64,000 bases of DNA from DSVZ01 sp964568145 (GCA_964568145.1 CAZMOZ010000005.1:186001-250000); one strand, 5' to 3'; positions 32,953 through 41,998 are shown, counted from the first letter of the stretch. Translations and numbers: made by a program. Notes: generated by a model from the sequence alone, not told the origin.

Positions 32953-34071
32953 TTAGGCCAGGCCGGCCACGTCCGGTTGTCGGGCGAGCGGTGGCCGCGC
33001 TTCCAGAAACGCCAGCGCGCGATCCTCGAGTTCGGCCAGATTCGACGCCGCCTGCGCGACCGCGAACAGCGAATGGCCGAACTGGAAATTGCGCGCGAAG
33101 TACGCGGTGAACGCCTTGACCCGGTGAAACACCTTTTGCCCGGGAAAATCTTCGCGCGCATACCCGACAAAGCGTCGCCAGACCTCCGCGTGGTCCGGCG
33201 TGAAGCCCGGCTCCGACCACGCCCGGAACAGCCACGGCTGCACCACTGCCATGCGACCGATCATGACGCCCGCCACCGCCGTCAAGGACGCGGCGTGGGC
33301 TTGCACGGCGGCGCGCGAGTGCAGGTCGCCGCTGGCGATGAGCGGCAGCCGGGTGCGGGCGGCCAACTCAAGAAAGACCTCGTGCCGGGCCCGCCGCTTC
33401 AATTTCTCGTCGGCAAAGCGCGGATGCAGGATGACCGCGTCCACGCCGAGGTCCGCGAATTGACTCAGGCGCTCGCCCAGCACCGGCCACCAATTCTCGC
33501 TCGACCGGCCCAGGCGGATTTTCACCGTGAGGGGCCCCGGCCATTCGCGACGCAAGGCCGCCAGGATGCTCCCAAGCCGCGGGCCGTCGGCGAACAACTC
33601 GGAGCCGGCGCCGCGCAGGCGGACCTTGGGCGCCGGGCAGGCGCAGTTCAGGTCCAGGCCGTCGGGCTTCACCCCGGCCAGGCGCGCCACCACGGGCGCG
33701 ACTTCCCCGGCCTCGGCCAGCATGAGCTGGTAGATCACGCGGCCTTCGGCGGGCCGGCGCTTCACGGCCGGCGAACGCCGCAGGTCTTCGCGCAACAGCC
33801 AGCGCCCGCAAAGCATTTCGGTGAACAGCCCGCCGTGGCCGCCGAAATCCGCCACCAGCCGGCGAAAGGCGCTGTGGGTGAGACCGGCCATCGGCGCGCA
33901 AAAGCGGGCGGGCGTGAAGGTGATCCCGCGCAACGTCAGCGGGCCGGCGCCGGGCTCGAGTTGCTCCGCCGAAATGCCTGGCGCGGCCGGGAACTGAATT
34001 CCAGCGGCGCCCGCCGTGCGGTCGGCCACATCCGCCGCGCGGTGAGACTCTGGTTGAACGGGCGGCGGCAC
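32953..34071 (-). CDS. tRNA-dihydrouridine synthase (Dus family)
   Basis: A 372-residue FMN enzyme that reduces uridines in the tRNA D-arm. The FMN-binding start FCAPMAGLTHSAFRRL is at about 58, then LDLNCACPAPKVRLRGAG with the catalytic cysteine C145 of the NxxCP motif. IASGDLHSRAAV and GVMIGRMAVVQPW complete the barrel, and a small helical domain ends the protein. The start codon is GTG 34071. The first ~45 residues lack family resemblance, so the true start may be further in, but no internal ATG precedes the FMN motif. The gene lies 13 nt after a Gfo/Idh/MocA gene, so it is probably co-transcribed. Confidence 0.88.
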   Translation of the reverse strand: MPPPVQPESHRAADVADRTAGAAGIQFPAAPGISAEQLEPGAGPLTLRGITFTPARFCAPMAGLTHSAFRRLVADFGGHGGLFTEMLCGRWLLREDLRRSPAVKRRPAEGRVIYQLMLAEAGEVAPVVARLAGVKPDGLDLNCACPAPKVRLRGAGSELFADGPRLGSILAALRREWPGPLTVKIRLGRSSENWWPVLGERLSQFADLGVDAVILHPRFADEKLKRRARHEVFLELAARTRLPLIASGDLHSRAAVQAHAASLTAVAGVMIGRMAVVQPWLFRAWSEPGFTPDHAEVWRRFVGYAREDFPGQKVFHRVKAFTAYFARNFQFGHSLFAVAQAASNLAELEDRALAFLEARPPLARQPDVAGLA

Positions 34072-34084
34072 CCGCGTGGCGCGC

Positions 34085-35449
34085 TCAGACCTTGTCCGGC
34101 TCGGGATGCATCCAGGGGGCGCGATACGGCCGGCGGAGCAGTTGGTTGGCCTGGGCGTCGCTCACGCAGGTGTGCGTGGCGGGATCCCACGTCAGCGTGC
34201 GGCCCACCTGGAGGGACAGGTTGGCCAGGAAACAACTCGAACTGGAGATGTGCGCCTGCTCGATGTCCGCCACGGGCCGCATCTGCCCGCGCTGGTCACA
34301 GGCCTCGAGGAAATTCCGCCAGTGCCCGCGCATCGCGGCCGCCACGTGGCGTTCGAGGTCCTTTTCGGTGCGATCTTCGGGATACTTGTCGTACTCCAGC
34401 ACAGCCTCGGCGCCGCGGCGCGTGCCGCCGTCGGCCGGGATGAATTCGTACTTGAAGACGCTGGCCTTCAACGTGCCTTTCTCGCCGTGGAAGATGGCCG
34501 CCCACGGATAATCCGGGTCTGGTGAAGGCCCCCAGGTCCGGTGGTTCCAGATCACAGGCAGGCCGTCGAAGTCGAAGAGCGCCGTCTGCGTGTCGGGGAT
34601 GTTCGCCCGGCTGGCGCGGTCGTGCAGGATGCCGCCCCAGGAGGTGACGGTCTTGGGCCAGCCCAGGTCGAGCATCCAGCGCACCGTGTCGAGCATGTGC
34701 ACGCACATGTCGCCGACGATGCCGTTGCCGTACTCCATGAACGCCCGCCAGCCGCGCGGATGGTGAATCCGGGTGAACGGCCGCATCGGCGCGGGCCCGG
34801 TCCACAGTTCGTAATCCAGGTCCGCCGGCGGCGGGATGTCCGGGGCCGTCTGCACCGTGTCGCGGTTGCGCATGTGCCAATAGCAGCAGACGTCCACGCC
34901 GCGCAGCTTGCCCAGCGCGCCGGACTTGAGGAGGTCGCGGGCGGGGAACAGATGCGGCGTGCTGCGGCGCTGGGTGTTCACCTGCACGACGCGGTTGTAC
35001 TTGCGCGCGGCAGCCAGCATGGCCTGGCTCTCGATCACGTCCACGCCGCTGGGCTTCTCGCAGTAAATGTCGGCGCCGGCCTGGATGGCCTCGATGACCG
35101 GGACGGCGTGCCAGTGGTCGGGCGTGGAAACCTGCACGAGGTCGAGGTCCTTCTCCCGAAGCATCTCGCGGAAGTCGCCGTACAGGCGAGGCGTCTTCTT
35201 CGAGCGCTGCCGCTCGGCCACCATCTGGCCGGCCTCGGCGAGCATGCGCTTGTCCACGTCGCACAGCGACACCACCTCGACCGGTTCAATCTGGAGCAGG
35301 CGGAAGAGCGCGCTCTTGCCGTACCAGCCGCAGCCGATCAGGCCGACCCGGCGGACTTTTTCGGCGGCGAAGGTGGTGGGCAGGTAACGCGCGGCGGCGG
35401 CCAGGGCCAGCGCGCGGCTGGAGGTGCGAAGGAATTGGCGGCGATTCAT
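34085..35449 (-). CDS. Tat-exported Gfo/Idh/MocA family oxidoreductase
   Basis: 454 residues with a twin-arginine signal at the very start (MNRRQFLRTSS then an Ala-rich core). The Rossmann motif is VGLIGCGWYGKSA, and the lysine motif is YCEKPSGVDV at about 136. The substrate domain has YELWTGPAPMRPFTRIHHPRGWRAF and GDMCVHMLDTVRWMLDLGWP. It is predicted to act on sugars outside the cytoplasm. The start at 35449 is fixed by the signal. A tRNA-Leu gene lies 78 nt upstream on the same strand. Three such proteins occur in this window, each with different neighbours. Confidence 0.9.
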   Translation of the reverse strand: MNRRQFLRTSSRALALAAAARYLPTTFAAEKVRRVGLIGCGWYGKSALFRLLQIEPVEVVSLCDVDKRMLAEAGQMVAERQRSKKTPRLYGDFREMLREKDLDLVQVSTPDHWHAVPVIEAIQAGADIYCEKPSGVDVIESQAMLAAARKYNRVVQVNTQRRSTPHLFPARDLLKSGALGKLRGVDVCCYWHMRNRDTVQTAPDIPPPADLDYELWTGPAPMRPFTRIHHPRGWRAFMEYGNGIVGDMCVHMLDTVRWMLDLGWPKTVTSWGGILHDRASRANIPDTQTALFDFDGLPVIWNHRTWGPSPDPDYPWAAIFHGEKGTLKASVFKYEFIPADGGTRRGAEAVLEYDKYPEDRTEKDLERHVAAAMRGHWRNFLEACDQRGQMRPVADIEQAHISSSSCFLANLSLQVGRTLTWDPATHTCVSDAQANQLLRRPYRAPWMHPEPDKV

Positions 35450-35527
35450 GGCGGTGTTAAGCCACGCTCGGGTCGAAAATTCAATCCCGGAAAGCAGCGG
35501 GGAGGTTGCCGGCCCGGACAGGGGAGA

Positions 35528-35612
35528 TGGTGCGCGCGGCAGGACTTGAACCTGCACGGTGTTACCCACTAGAACCTGAATCTAGCGCGTCTGCCAATTC
35601 CGCCACGCGCGC
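35528..35612 (-). tRNA. tRNA-Leu (anticodon CAG)
   Basis: An 85-nt class II tRNA with acceptor GCGCGCG/CGCGCGC, anticodon loop TTCAGGT giving CAG, a variable arm (GTGGGTAACACC region), T-loop GGTTCAAGTCC and CCA encoded at 35530-35528. Confidence 0.96.
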
Positions 35613-35644
35613 ACTTGGGCTGGCGGTTCGTAACCCGCCACGGC

Positions 35645-35686
35645 GGATTTGGTACGGCAGCAAGGCGTGCGCCGCAAGCCAAATCC
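35645..35686. repeat. Palindrome upstream of tRNA-Leu(CAG)
   Basis: Inverted arms GGATTTGG (35645-35652) and CCAAATCC (35679-35686), with further pairing of CGGC and GCCG inside. It lies on the 5' side of the tRNA gene. It may be a terminator-less hairpin of the intergenic repeat type and has no T-tract. Confidence 0.45.
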
Positions 35687-35720
35687 CCCGTTTCCGCCGG
35701 TGGCGGCGGTAGTCAGGCCG

Positions 35721-35871
35721 CGAAATCCGAAATCCGAGCACCTCACGCCCGGCGCCGCGCATCCACTTCCGGCATCCGGAATCTGGCATCTGGCGTTTGC
35801 CTTCCACGAAGCAGGAACAAAAAACAAGGAACCAAGAACCAAACCTGCCGGACTCGGCGGAGTCTTGCCCC
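35721..35871. repeat. Heptanucleotide array H2 with 22-bp border element
   Basis: Eighteen 7-bp units in unbroken phase (35721-35846), beginning with two CGAAATC units, passing through CGGCATC and TGGCATC types and ending in AAGGAAC and CAAGAAC types. Most units (14 of 18) end in C. Immediately after it, 35850-35871 is a copy of the 22-bp border element (GGACTCGGC...CTTGCCCC). It lies between tRNA-Leu and the flavodoxin gene and no protein is supported here. Confidence 0.75.
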
Positions 35872-35932
35872 GCCCAGTCCAGCCTGGACCGTCAGCAAGG
35901 AATTGCGCAGTGGTTCTGACCGGATCGGGCGG

Positions 35933-36496
35933 TCATTCCTGCCCCGGCAGACCGCGTTCGGCCATCTTGTTAGCGGGGTGCTCGGCGGCGCGGCCATGCA
36001 CGAACACCGCTACCCACTCGGCCAGCCGCCGGCCCAGCACGCGGCACACCGCCCGGGCGTCCTCGCCGCGCGGTTCGCGCGCCGTGACGGCGCCGTAATG
36101 CAGCGTGTGCAGCTTGGTGGCGTAGTCGGTGACGCCAAAGACCAGAAAGCCGAAATTCATCAGGACGGTGAGCAAGGACTGGCAGGCCAGTTCCATGCCG
36201 CCGCCCCAGCCGCCGGCCGAGCTGAATGCGCAGGCGATCTTGCCGTCCAGCTTCATCCAGTGCTCGCCCATCGTTTCGTCCCAGAACCGCTTCATCTTCC
36301 ACGAGAGCACGCCCATGTTGGTGGGGCTGCCCACGGCCAGGCCGTCGCACCAGTACACGTCCTGGGCGGTGGCTTCGTCCACGGAGCGCAGGCGGACCTC
36401 GGTGTCGGCGATGGAGGCAGCGCCATCGGCGACGAGCCGGGCCATCTTGGCGGTGTTGCTGGTCTTGGAGTCGTAGAGGACGAGGATGCGGTTCAC
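35933..36496 (-). CDS. Flavodoxin-like NAD(P)H:quinone oxidoreductase family protein
   Basis: 187 residues with a flavodoxin fold. The FMN phosphate loop is YDSKTSNTAKMARL (residues 8-21). GSPTNMGVLSWKMKRFWDET and FSSAGGWGGGMEL match the WrbA-like subgroup. It is probably a cytosolic FMN protein reducing quinones by two electrons. The GTG start at 36496 (MNRILVLYDS) is clear from the strand-loop pattern. No obvious partner gene lies nearby; the downstream region is the heptad array. Confidence 0.85.
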   Translation of the reverse strand: MNRILVLYDSKTSNTAKMARLVADGAASIADTEVRLRSVDEATAQDVYWCDGLAVGSPTNMGVLSWKMKRFWDETMGEHWMKLDGKIACAFSSAGGWGGGMELACQSLLTVLMNFGFLVFGVTDYATKLHTLHYGAVTAREPRGEDARAVCRVLGRRLAEWVAVFVHGRAAEHPANKMAERGLPGQE

Positions 36497-36591
36497 GGCG
36501 GCAGGCTAACGGGCGGGCGAAGAGACGCCAAGCTCGGAGCGCCGCTACGCTGCGCGCAAGACAGCCCAAATGAGCCGACGAGCACGCACCG

Positions 36592-37944
36592 TCAGCCCAG
36601 CCCGGCCCAGACTTTCCGGATGCTCTCAACCAGGTACTGGTCCACCCGGTCGGTGAACTTCGGCCCGACGCGGATTTGCACGAAGCGGTCGAAGAGCTCG
36701 AGCGTCTGCGGGCAGCAGTCCGCGCCGTACCGGATGGCCTTGCCTTCGGGTGTCTGGAAGGACGGCCAGGCCGGATGCCGCGCGCGCTTGGCGATCACCG
36801 ACTCCTCGATGGGCAGCAGCACCGAGCCGATCAGCGTCGAGGCCGGCACGTTCAGGCGGCGCAGCTCGCCGATGCAACGGTCGCGCGCAGCCTTGTCCTT
36901 GACCTCGAAAAAGGCCGAGTAGCCGATGTCGCCCGCGGGGTCGGGCTGGCGCCGGAGCCGGATGCCCGGCAGCTCGCGAATGCCGTCGTACACCGCGCTA
37001 GCGTGGCGGCGGAGGTCGGCGATCATGCGGTCCAGCTTGGGCAACTGCGCGCCCAGCACCGCGCCGGTGAGTTCGCTCATCCGGAAATTCTCGCCGGCGA
37101 AGACCCGGTCCTGCGGCGCGCCGGCGCGCTGTTCGAACAATGTCCGGTAAATGCCCATGTCGTGGAACCGCACCGCGCGCTCGTACAGCAGCGGATGGCT
37201 GGTGACCACGGCGCCGCCTTCGCCCGAGGTGATGGTCTTGTTGATCTGAAAGCTGTAAATGCCGAAGTCGCCCAGCGAGCCCAGCTTCTTCCCGCGGTAG
37301 CTGCCGCCCACGCACTGCGCGCAATCCTCGATCACTGCGATCTTGCGGTCGCGCGCGAGGGCGAGGATGGCGTCCATGTCGCACGGCCCGCCTAGCAGGT
37401 GGACGGCAATGACCGCCTTGGTGCGCGGGGTGATCTTCCGGCCGAAGTCCTGCGGGTCGAGGGTGAGCGAGCGGTCCATCTCGGCGAAGACCGGCAGCGC
37501 GCCGGCATGGACCACGCAGGTGTAATCCGACCACCACGTGTACGCGGGCACGATGACTTCGTCGCCGGGGCCGATGCCCAGCGCGGCCATCGCGCAATCC
37601 AGCGCCGCCGTGCCGGAGGTGACGCCGAGGGCGAACCGCGCGCCCATGTGCCGGGCGAACGCCTCCTCGAACGCCTGCACCTTCAACGGCCGGCCGGGGC
37701 CCCAGAACCGGAATGGGGAGGCCGTTTCCCAGACTTCGAGCAGCGCGCGGCGCTCGGCTTCGTCGAAGTAGGCCGGGCCGATGAAGCCGGGATCGGTGTT
37801 GAGCCCGGCGTCGGCAGCCTGGGCGGCGGGCGATGCCGGGCTGGCGAGGGCCAGCGCGGAAGTGGTGCCGAGGGTGCGGGTCAGGAACTCGCGGCGGTTC
37901 AGCGACGGAGGCGTCGGCGCGGCGGAAGGCGGGGCGTCTTTCAT
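36592..37944 (-). CDS. Tat-exported DegT/DnrJ/EryC1/StrS-type aminotransferase
   Basis: 450 residues. The fold-type I PLP enzyme core is intact: SGTAALDCAMAALGIGPGDEVIVPAYTW, then VIEDCAQCVGG with the PLP-ring aspartate, and K236 in FQINKTITSGEGG as the Schiff-base lysine. GENFRMSELTGAVLGAQL is also conserved. Unusually for this normally cytosolic family, the N-terminus carries a twin-arginine signal (NRREFLTRTLGTTSALALA, residues ~16-34) followed by an Ala-rich stretch. If exported it would carry bound PLP across the membrane. It may have lost transaminase function or modify extracytoplasmic sugars. The start at 37944 fits the signal. It lies 163 nt downstream of lptD on the same strand. Confidence 0.85.
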   Translation of the reverse strand: MKDAPPSAAPTPPSLNRREFLTRTLGTTSALALASPASPAAQAADAGLNTDPGFIGPAYFDEAERRALLEVWETASPFRFWGPGRPLKVQAFEEAFARHMGARFALGVTSGTAALDCAMAALGIGPGDEVIVPAYTWWSDYTCVVHAGALPVFAEMDRSLTLDPQDFGRKITPRTKAVIAVHLLGGPCDMDAILALARDRKIAVIEDCAQCVGGSYRGKKLGSLGDFGIYSFQINKTITSGEGGAVVTSHPLLYERAVRFHDMGIYRTLFEQRAGAPQDRVFAGENFRMSELTGAVLGAQLPKLDRMIADLRRHASAVYDGIRELPGIRLRRQPDPAGDIGYSAFFEVKDKAARDRCIGELRRLNVPASTLIGSVLLPIEESVIAKRARHPAWPSFQTPEGKAIRYGADCCPQTLELFDRFVQIRVGPKFTDRVDQYLVESIRKVWAGLG

Positions 37945-38035
37945 GGCATCAACGGGTGACGGGGTTGAGGTGAACGTTGCAGATGGCGGCCACGCCTGCA
38001 ACGCGGAATTCCAAGCCCGGCAGGGCACCGCTGCG

Positions 38036-38086
38036 CCGGCCCCTCGCTGAGGGGCCGGAAGGCGTCGCCCCTCTGCGAGGGGCGAC
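38036..38086 (+). repeat. Paired-hairpin dispersed element, copy 2
   Basis: Two 23-nt palindromes, 38036-38058 (arms CCGGCCCCTC and GAGGGGCCGG) and 38064-38086 (arms GTCGCCCCTC and GAGGGGCGAC), 5 nt apart. They are in the same order as copy 1 at 1071-1120 and lie between lptD and the aminotransferase gene. Confidence 0.85.
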
Positions 38087-38107
38087 CCACCTTCGCGGCA
38101 CCCCACC

Positions 38108-40279
38108 TCAATCGAACAGGCTGTGGTGGTAGTCGCGGTCGCTGTTCAGTTGATACCGCGGCGCGGCCTTGAGCGACAACATGGCGGCGATGGTGTAATC
38201 GTCGTCGCCGTAGCGCGGGTTGCGCATCCGGAAGACCAGCGCGCCGGTCCAGCTCCGGAAATCGCGCTGCACCACGTAAAACTGCTCGTCCATGTTGCCG
38301 TCCCGGGCTTCGTAGTACTGGACCGCGCGGAAGGACCAGTTCTCGTTCAGCTTGAACCGCAGGCTGCTGATGAACAGGTTGTTGCCCGAGTCCGGCCCCT
38401 GGCCGGGCCACGACTCCAGGTAGCGGTGCCCGAAGCGCCAGCTCCACAGGTCGCCGGGCTCGAGGCTCAGCGTGTGGTTGGCCATGCGGATGGTGGTCTC
38501 GTTGATGTCGTGGCGGATTTCCGAGCTGAGCAGCAGCCACGAACGCGGCCGGAACTCGAACTCCGAGTACAGGTCGCCGTAGGTTCGCTGGTCCGGACGC
38601 GGGTCCAGCCGCCAGTCGAGGAGCAGGCCCCAGTTGAACAGATGTTCCACCCCGCCACGGCGCTGGGTCTGGAGGCGGTTGCGCAGGCCGAAACGGATCG
38701 CGTTCTGCGAGTTGATCGAGTCTATCGCGTTGTAGTCCGGGTAGTCCACCGGCAGCAGCCGGAAGCTGTCCATCTCGTAATCGAACTGCGGCAGCCGCGT
38801 GGGCTCGACCGACGGATCGGGCACGAACACGTAGTTCACCGACGGTTCGATGATGTGCCGCAGGCCGCGCACGTCGAGCAGCCGGTTCTCCGCGCCGCGC
38901 CACAGCCGCGAGGCCTTGGTGGACACCTCGGCGCCGGTGTTGAAGATCCAGCGATCCTCCGACTCGAGCGTGGTGCCGTCGCCCTCCTGCTCGCCGTACC
39001 AGGTAAACCGGCCGCCGGCGCGCGGCGTGACGTTGAGCCAGCCGAAGAACGTCCGCGGCAGCAGCAACTGGTGATACGTGTCTGCCCGGAGCGCGGCGTA
39101 TTCCGGCTCGGCGTTGTAGGAAAACCGCCGGCGCAGGTACGCGGCCGAGCTTTCACTCTCGTAGTAAAATGGCGAGACGCCCAGTTGCTGCCGCGTGCCG
39201 GTCAGCTTGATGTCCGGCAGGCGCTCCACGGTCTCGTAAAAGTCGAAGAGCTGGCCTTGCGCCAGCACGTCCAGGCTGAAGTTCGGCCAGAGCTGGTTCA
39301 GGTTGGCGTGGCTTTGCGGCTGGGGATCCTCGCGGTACTCGCGCTCGAAGAAGTCCCGCACCACGAACTCGTCGCTCTGCGCCCGCAGCAGGCCGCGGAA
39401 GGTCAGGTTCGTCCGCAGAAACGCCGAATGCCCCAGCCGCACCCGCCAGCGATGCGGGTTGATGTCCTCGCCGATCGAGTTGGTGCCGGATTCGGCGTCG
39501 TAGGTGAAATACGCGCTCAGGTCGTTCGTGCCCAGCCGGCCCAGATTGCTGCGCAAGTCCAGCCCGGTGCCCACGCCGCGTTTTTGCCGGAAATCCAGCC
39601 GCACCGAGGTCTCGAGATTGGTGCTGGGCGACCAGTTGTACGCCGTCAGCAAGTACGGCCCGTACAGGCTGCGGTAGCCGGGCTTCACCTCGAAGCTGTT
39701 CGGGTTCCTGTCGAAGTAATGCCGGTACCGCGGGAGGTAAAAGACCGGCACCCGGCCCAGCATCAACGTGGCGCCGCGCGTCTCGATGTACTGGCCGGGC
39801 ACGAAGCTCAAGCTCCGCGCCTTGACGCGGAGGCCCGGCTCGCTGAAGTCGTCCGCGGTGACAAAGGCGTTGGTGGCGGTGTGGGTCTGGTTGGTGAGGT
39901 TGCCGGTGAGCCCGTCGCCGCCGGTGAAGAACGGCCGCATCCCGGCCCGGAACGACGCCGAACGCAGGACGCGGGTCTGGAAGTTGTAGGTCAGCTCCTC
40001 GGCCGCCCACAACTCCGCGCCGCGGAACAGCCGCACGTCGCCCTCGGCCGTCACCTCCCCGCTGTCGCGATGAAACCGGATGCGCCGGGCCGTGAGCCGC
40101 GTGTCGCCATAAACGATTTCCACGCCCGCCGGGCTGGTGGCGACGCCGGTCGCCTCGTCGTACTCGAATTCGCCTTCCGGGCTCAGCGAACGCAGCTCGA
40201 TGGTGGCGGGCTCGCCGGCCAGAACGCCGGCCGCGAACGCGACCAAAGCTGCGACGGCAAGCCAGCGGGCGAAAATCAT
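38108..40279 (-). CDS. lptD: LPS-assembly protein LptD / OstA-like
   Basis: 723 residues with a signal peptide (1 to about 21). An OstA/LptA-like jellyroll segment (about 35-135: YDEATGVATSPAGVEIVYGDTRLTARR, EVTAEGDVRLFRG) leads into a long C-terminal beta-barrel region rich in alternating aromatic strands (FYLPRYRHYFDRNPNSFEVKPGYRS onward) and ending near RYGDDDYTIAAMLS. It would insert lipopolysaccharide into the outer leaflet of the outer membrane, and so supports a Gram-negative envelope. LptE and the usual neighbours (surA, pdxA) are absent. The C-terminal cysteines of enterobacterial LptD are not evident. Confidence 0.86.
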   Translation of the reverse strand: MIFARWLAVAALVAFAAGVLAGEPATIELRSLSPEGEFEYDEATGVATSPAGVEIVYGDTRLTARRIRFHRDSGEVTAEGDVRLFRGAELWAAEELTYNFQTRVLRSASFRAGMRPFFTGGDGLTGNLTNQTHTATNAFVTADDFSEPGLRVKARSLSFVPGQYIETRGATLMLGRVPVFYLPRYRHYFDRNPNSFEVKPGYRSLYGPYLLTAYNWSPSTNLETSVRLDFRQKRGVGTGLDLRSNLGRLGTNDLSAYFTYDAESGTNSIGEDINPHRWRVRLGHSAFLRTNLTFRGLLRAQSDEFVVRDFFEREYREDPQPQSHANLNQLWPNFSLDVLAQGQLFDFYETVERLPDIKLTGTRQQLGVSPFYYESESSAAYLRRRFSYNAEPEYAALRADTYHQLLLPRTFFGWLNVTPRAGGRFTWYGEQEGDGTTLESEDRWIFNTGAEVSTKASRLWRGAENRLLDVRGLRHIIEPSVNYVFVPDPSVEPTRLPQFDYEMDSFRLLPVDYPDYNAIDSINSQNAIRFGLRNRLQTQRRGGVEHLFNWGLLLDWRLDPRPDQRTYGDLYSEFEFRPRSWLLLSSEIRHDINETTIRMANHTLSLEPGDLWSWRFGHRYLESWPGQGPDSGNNLFISSLRFKLNENWSFRAVQYYEARDGNMDEQFYVVQRDFRSWTGALVFRMRNPRYGDDDYTIAAMLSLKAAPRYQLNSDRDYHHSLFD

Positions 40280-40374
40280 CGCGCGTCACGCTAGCGAAAG
40301 GCCGTCGCAGGTGCCAAGCCGATTTGCCGCGCGGCCCATGGCAGCGGGCTTCGAGCCCGGCGCCGTGATGGTAG

Positions 40375-40482
40375 GTCGCCCCTCGCTGAAGGGCGACACT
40401 TCCGGCCTCTGAGCGAGGGGCCGGCTACCTGGAACCGGGCGGCAGGATGCCGCCCCTCCACGGCAGCCAGGGATGACTGCCG
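40375..40482 (-). repeat. Paired-hairpin element copy 3 plus two more palindromes
   Basis: 40375-40397 (GTCGCC...GGCGAC) and 40402-40424 (CCGGCC...GGCCGG) are the paired element in reverse order. They are followed by 40437-40455 (GGGCGGCA/TGCCGCCC) and 40461-40482 (CGGCAG...CTGCCG), types also seen at 18756-18799. All four lie in the 261-bp gap upstream of lptD. This gap holds no gene. Confidence 0.8.
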
Positions 40483-40540
40483 CTACCACCCGCAACGGGC
40501 CGGTTGCGTGCTTCTTCCGCTGTAAAGCAGGTCGCTCCGA

Positions 40541-41935
40541 CTACTGCCGCAGGCTGTCGAACCAGACCTTGGCCGCCAGCAGACTGGGTAGGGTGCAGCC
40601 GCCGTGATCGGCGTTTGGATTCAGGTCCAGGAGTTGCACCTGACTCGCGCCCGCCGCTTGGAAGGCTTCAAACGCCACCTGGGAGTTGGCGAACGGCACG
40701 TCCTGGTCGCCCGCGCAATGGTACAGCCGCAGCGGCGACCGCGGCGTCCAGCGGAAGACGTCGTTGTCACGCAGCGCGTGGCGCAGCGCGTGGTCCGGGT
40801 CCGCCGTGAACGCCGCGAGGTACTCGGGCCGCAGCACCTGCCGCGGGTCGGCGGGCATGGCCGCGTTGATTTCGGCGCCGGTGTTCTGGCCGGTGAGCAG
40901 CGGCGGCAGCGTCTGATTGTACGGCGGGGCCAGCAGGTCCCCCAGACTGGGCGCGAGGCGGTAGATGTCCTGCAGCGCCGCGAGCAGGAGCGCCGAGTAA
41001 TACGGATTGGGTTTGGGGCGCGGCGACAGGAAATCCTCGGTGGTCACGCCGGACAAGTCGTACGCCCCAGCCATCGGCGCGGCGGCGGTGACGGTGAATT
41101 CATCGGCGTGAAAGGTCTCAAGTTCGCGCAGCAACGCCATCGTGGCGTGGCCGCCGTGCGAGTAACCGATCAGGAACAACTGCCCGTCGAGCGCCACGCC
41201 CCGGCTCGCGCAGAACGCGCGCCCGGCCCGGAGCATGTCCACGCCGGCGGTGCCCTCCGCGCGGGCGTGGTGGTACGCAGGCACGCCCGGCGAGTCGCCC
41301 AGGCCCAGATAATCCGGCAGCACGCCGAGGTAGCCCGAGGCGGCGAAGGCCAGGCCGACCAGCCGTTCGCCCAAGGCATTGGCGCTCGGCGCCTCCGATT
41401 TTTTCGCCAGCGTGCCGTGCTGGTAACTGGCCAGCGGCCAACTGCGGCCGGTCACCTGCGGAATGGCAATGAAGCCGGACGCCTGCGCGCGGCCGCCCCA
41501 GGGATCAACGGTTTCATAGACCAGTTTGTAGGCGGCGACATCGTTCGTGGCGGTGACCGGAATTCCGGCGAGCCGGAACATGAAGTTGAGTTGCGCGGCG
41601 CCGTAGATCCCGAAATCCGAGACGGACAGCACCTTGCCGCGCTCGGCGGGTTCCACGGCCAGCACCCGGTAGAAGCGCGGGCGGTCGGCGGGGCGGGGAT
41701 CGAGCCAGCGGTTGGTCAGCAGTGGCCAGGGCGTGTCGGCGGGGGCGGCCACCCAGAGTCCGCCGCGCAAGGTGTCGCGGGTTTGCACCGTGTAGGCCCG
41801 GCCGGGGTCGCCCCCGCGCCATTCCAGCCAGACGCCTTCGTCGGCAGGGGTGGGGGGAAGCACTTGGAGGGGTTCGGCCGCCTGCGCGAGCGCAGCGCAC
41901 AGGAACAGCCACCAAACCGACCGGGATGCCTTCAT
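40541..41935 (-). CDS. Secreted alpha/beta hydrolase (lipase/esterase-like)
   Basis: 464 residues with a signal peptide (about 1-20). Residues ~25-110 form a small beta domain ending in PRFYRVLAVEPAERG, the FYR-type module otherwise found at C-termini of secreted proteins here. The catalytic domain is an alpha/beta hydrolase with the nucleophile elbow GYSHGG, ASYQHGT ahead of it, and late residues YHCAGDQDVPFANSQVAFEAF (acid) and DHGGC (His), as in secretory lipases. Esterase activity on lipids or esters is inferred. The start at 41935 is fixed by the signal peptide. Confidence 0.83.
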   Translation of the reverse strand: MKASRSVWWLFLCAALAQAAEPLQVLPPTPADEGVWLEWRGGDPGRAYTVQTRDTLRGGLWVAAPADTPWPLLTNRWLDPRPADRPRFYRVLAVEPAERGKVLSVSDFGIYGAAQLNFMFRLAGIPVTATNDVAAYKLVYETVDPWGGRAQASGFIAIPQVTGRSWPLASYQHGTLAKKSEAPSANALGERLVGLAFAASGYLGVLPDYLGLGDSPGVPAYHHARAEGTAGVDMLRAGRAFCASRGVALDGQLFLIGYSHGGHATMALLRELETFHADEFTVTAAAPMAGAYDLSGVTTEDFLSPRPKPNPYYSALLLAALQDIYRLAPSLGDLLAPPYNQTLPPLLTGQNTGAEINAAMPADPRQVLRPEYLAAFTADPDHALRHALRDNDVFRWTPRSPLRLYHCAGDQDVPFANSQVAFEAFQAAGASQVQLLDLNPNADHGGCTLPSLLAAKVWFDSLRQ

Positions 41936-41998
41936 AAGTCCCGACAAGGTGGGTCGGCACGCCGGTGCTGGCAAAAGATTTTCGGCCCTGGGTTTCAA

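Noticed and set aside
35721..35846. CRISPR array
   Set aside because: The units are 7 bp and degenerate, with no 25-40 bp direct repeats or unique spacers and no cas genes.
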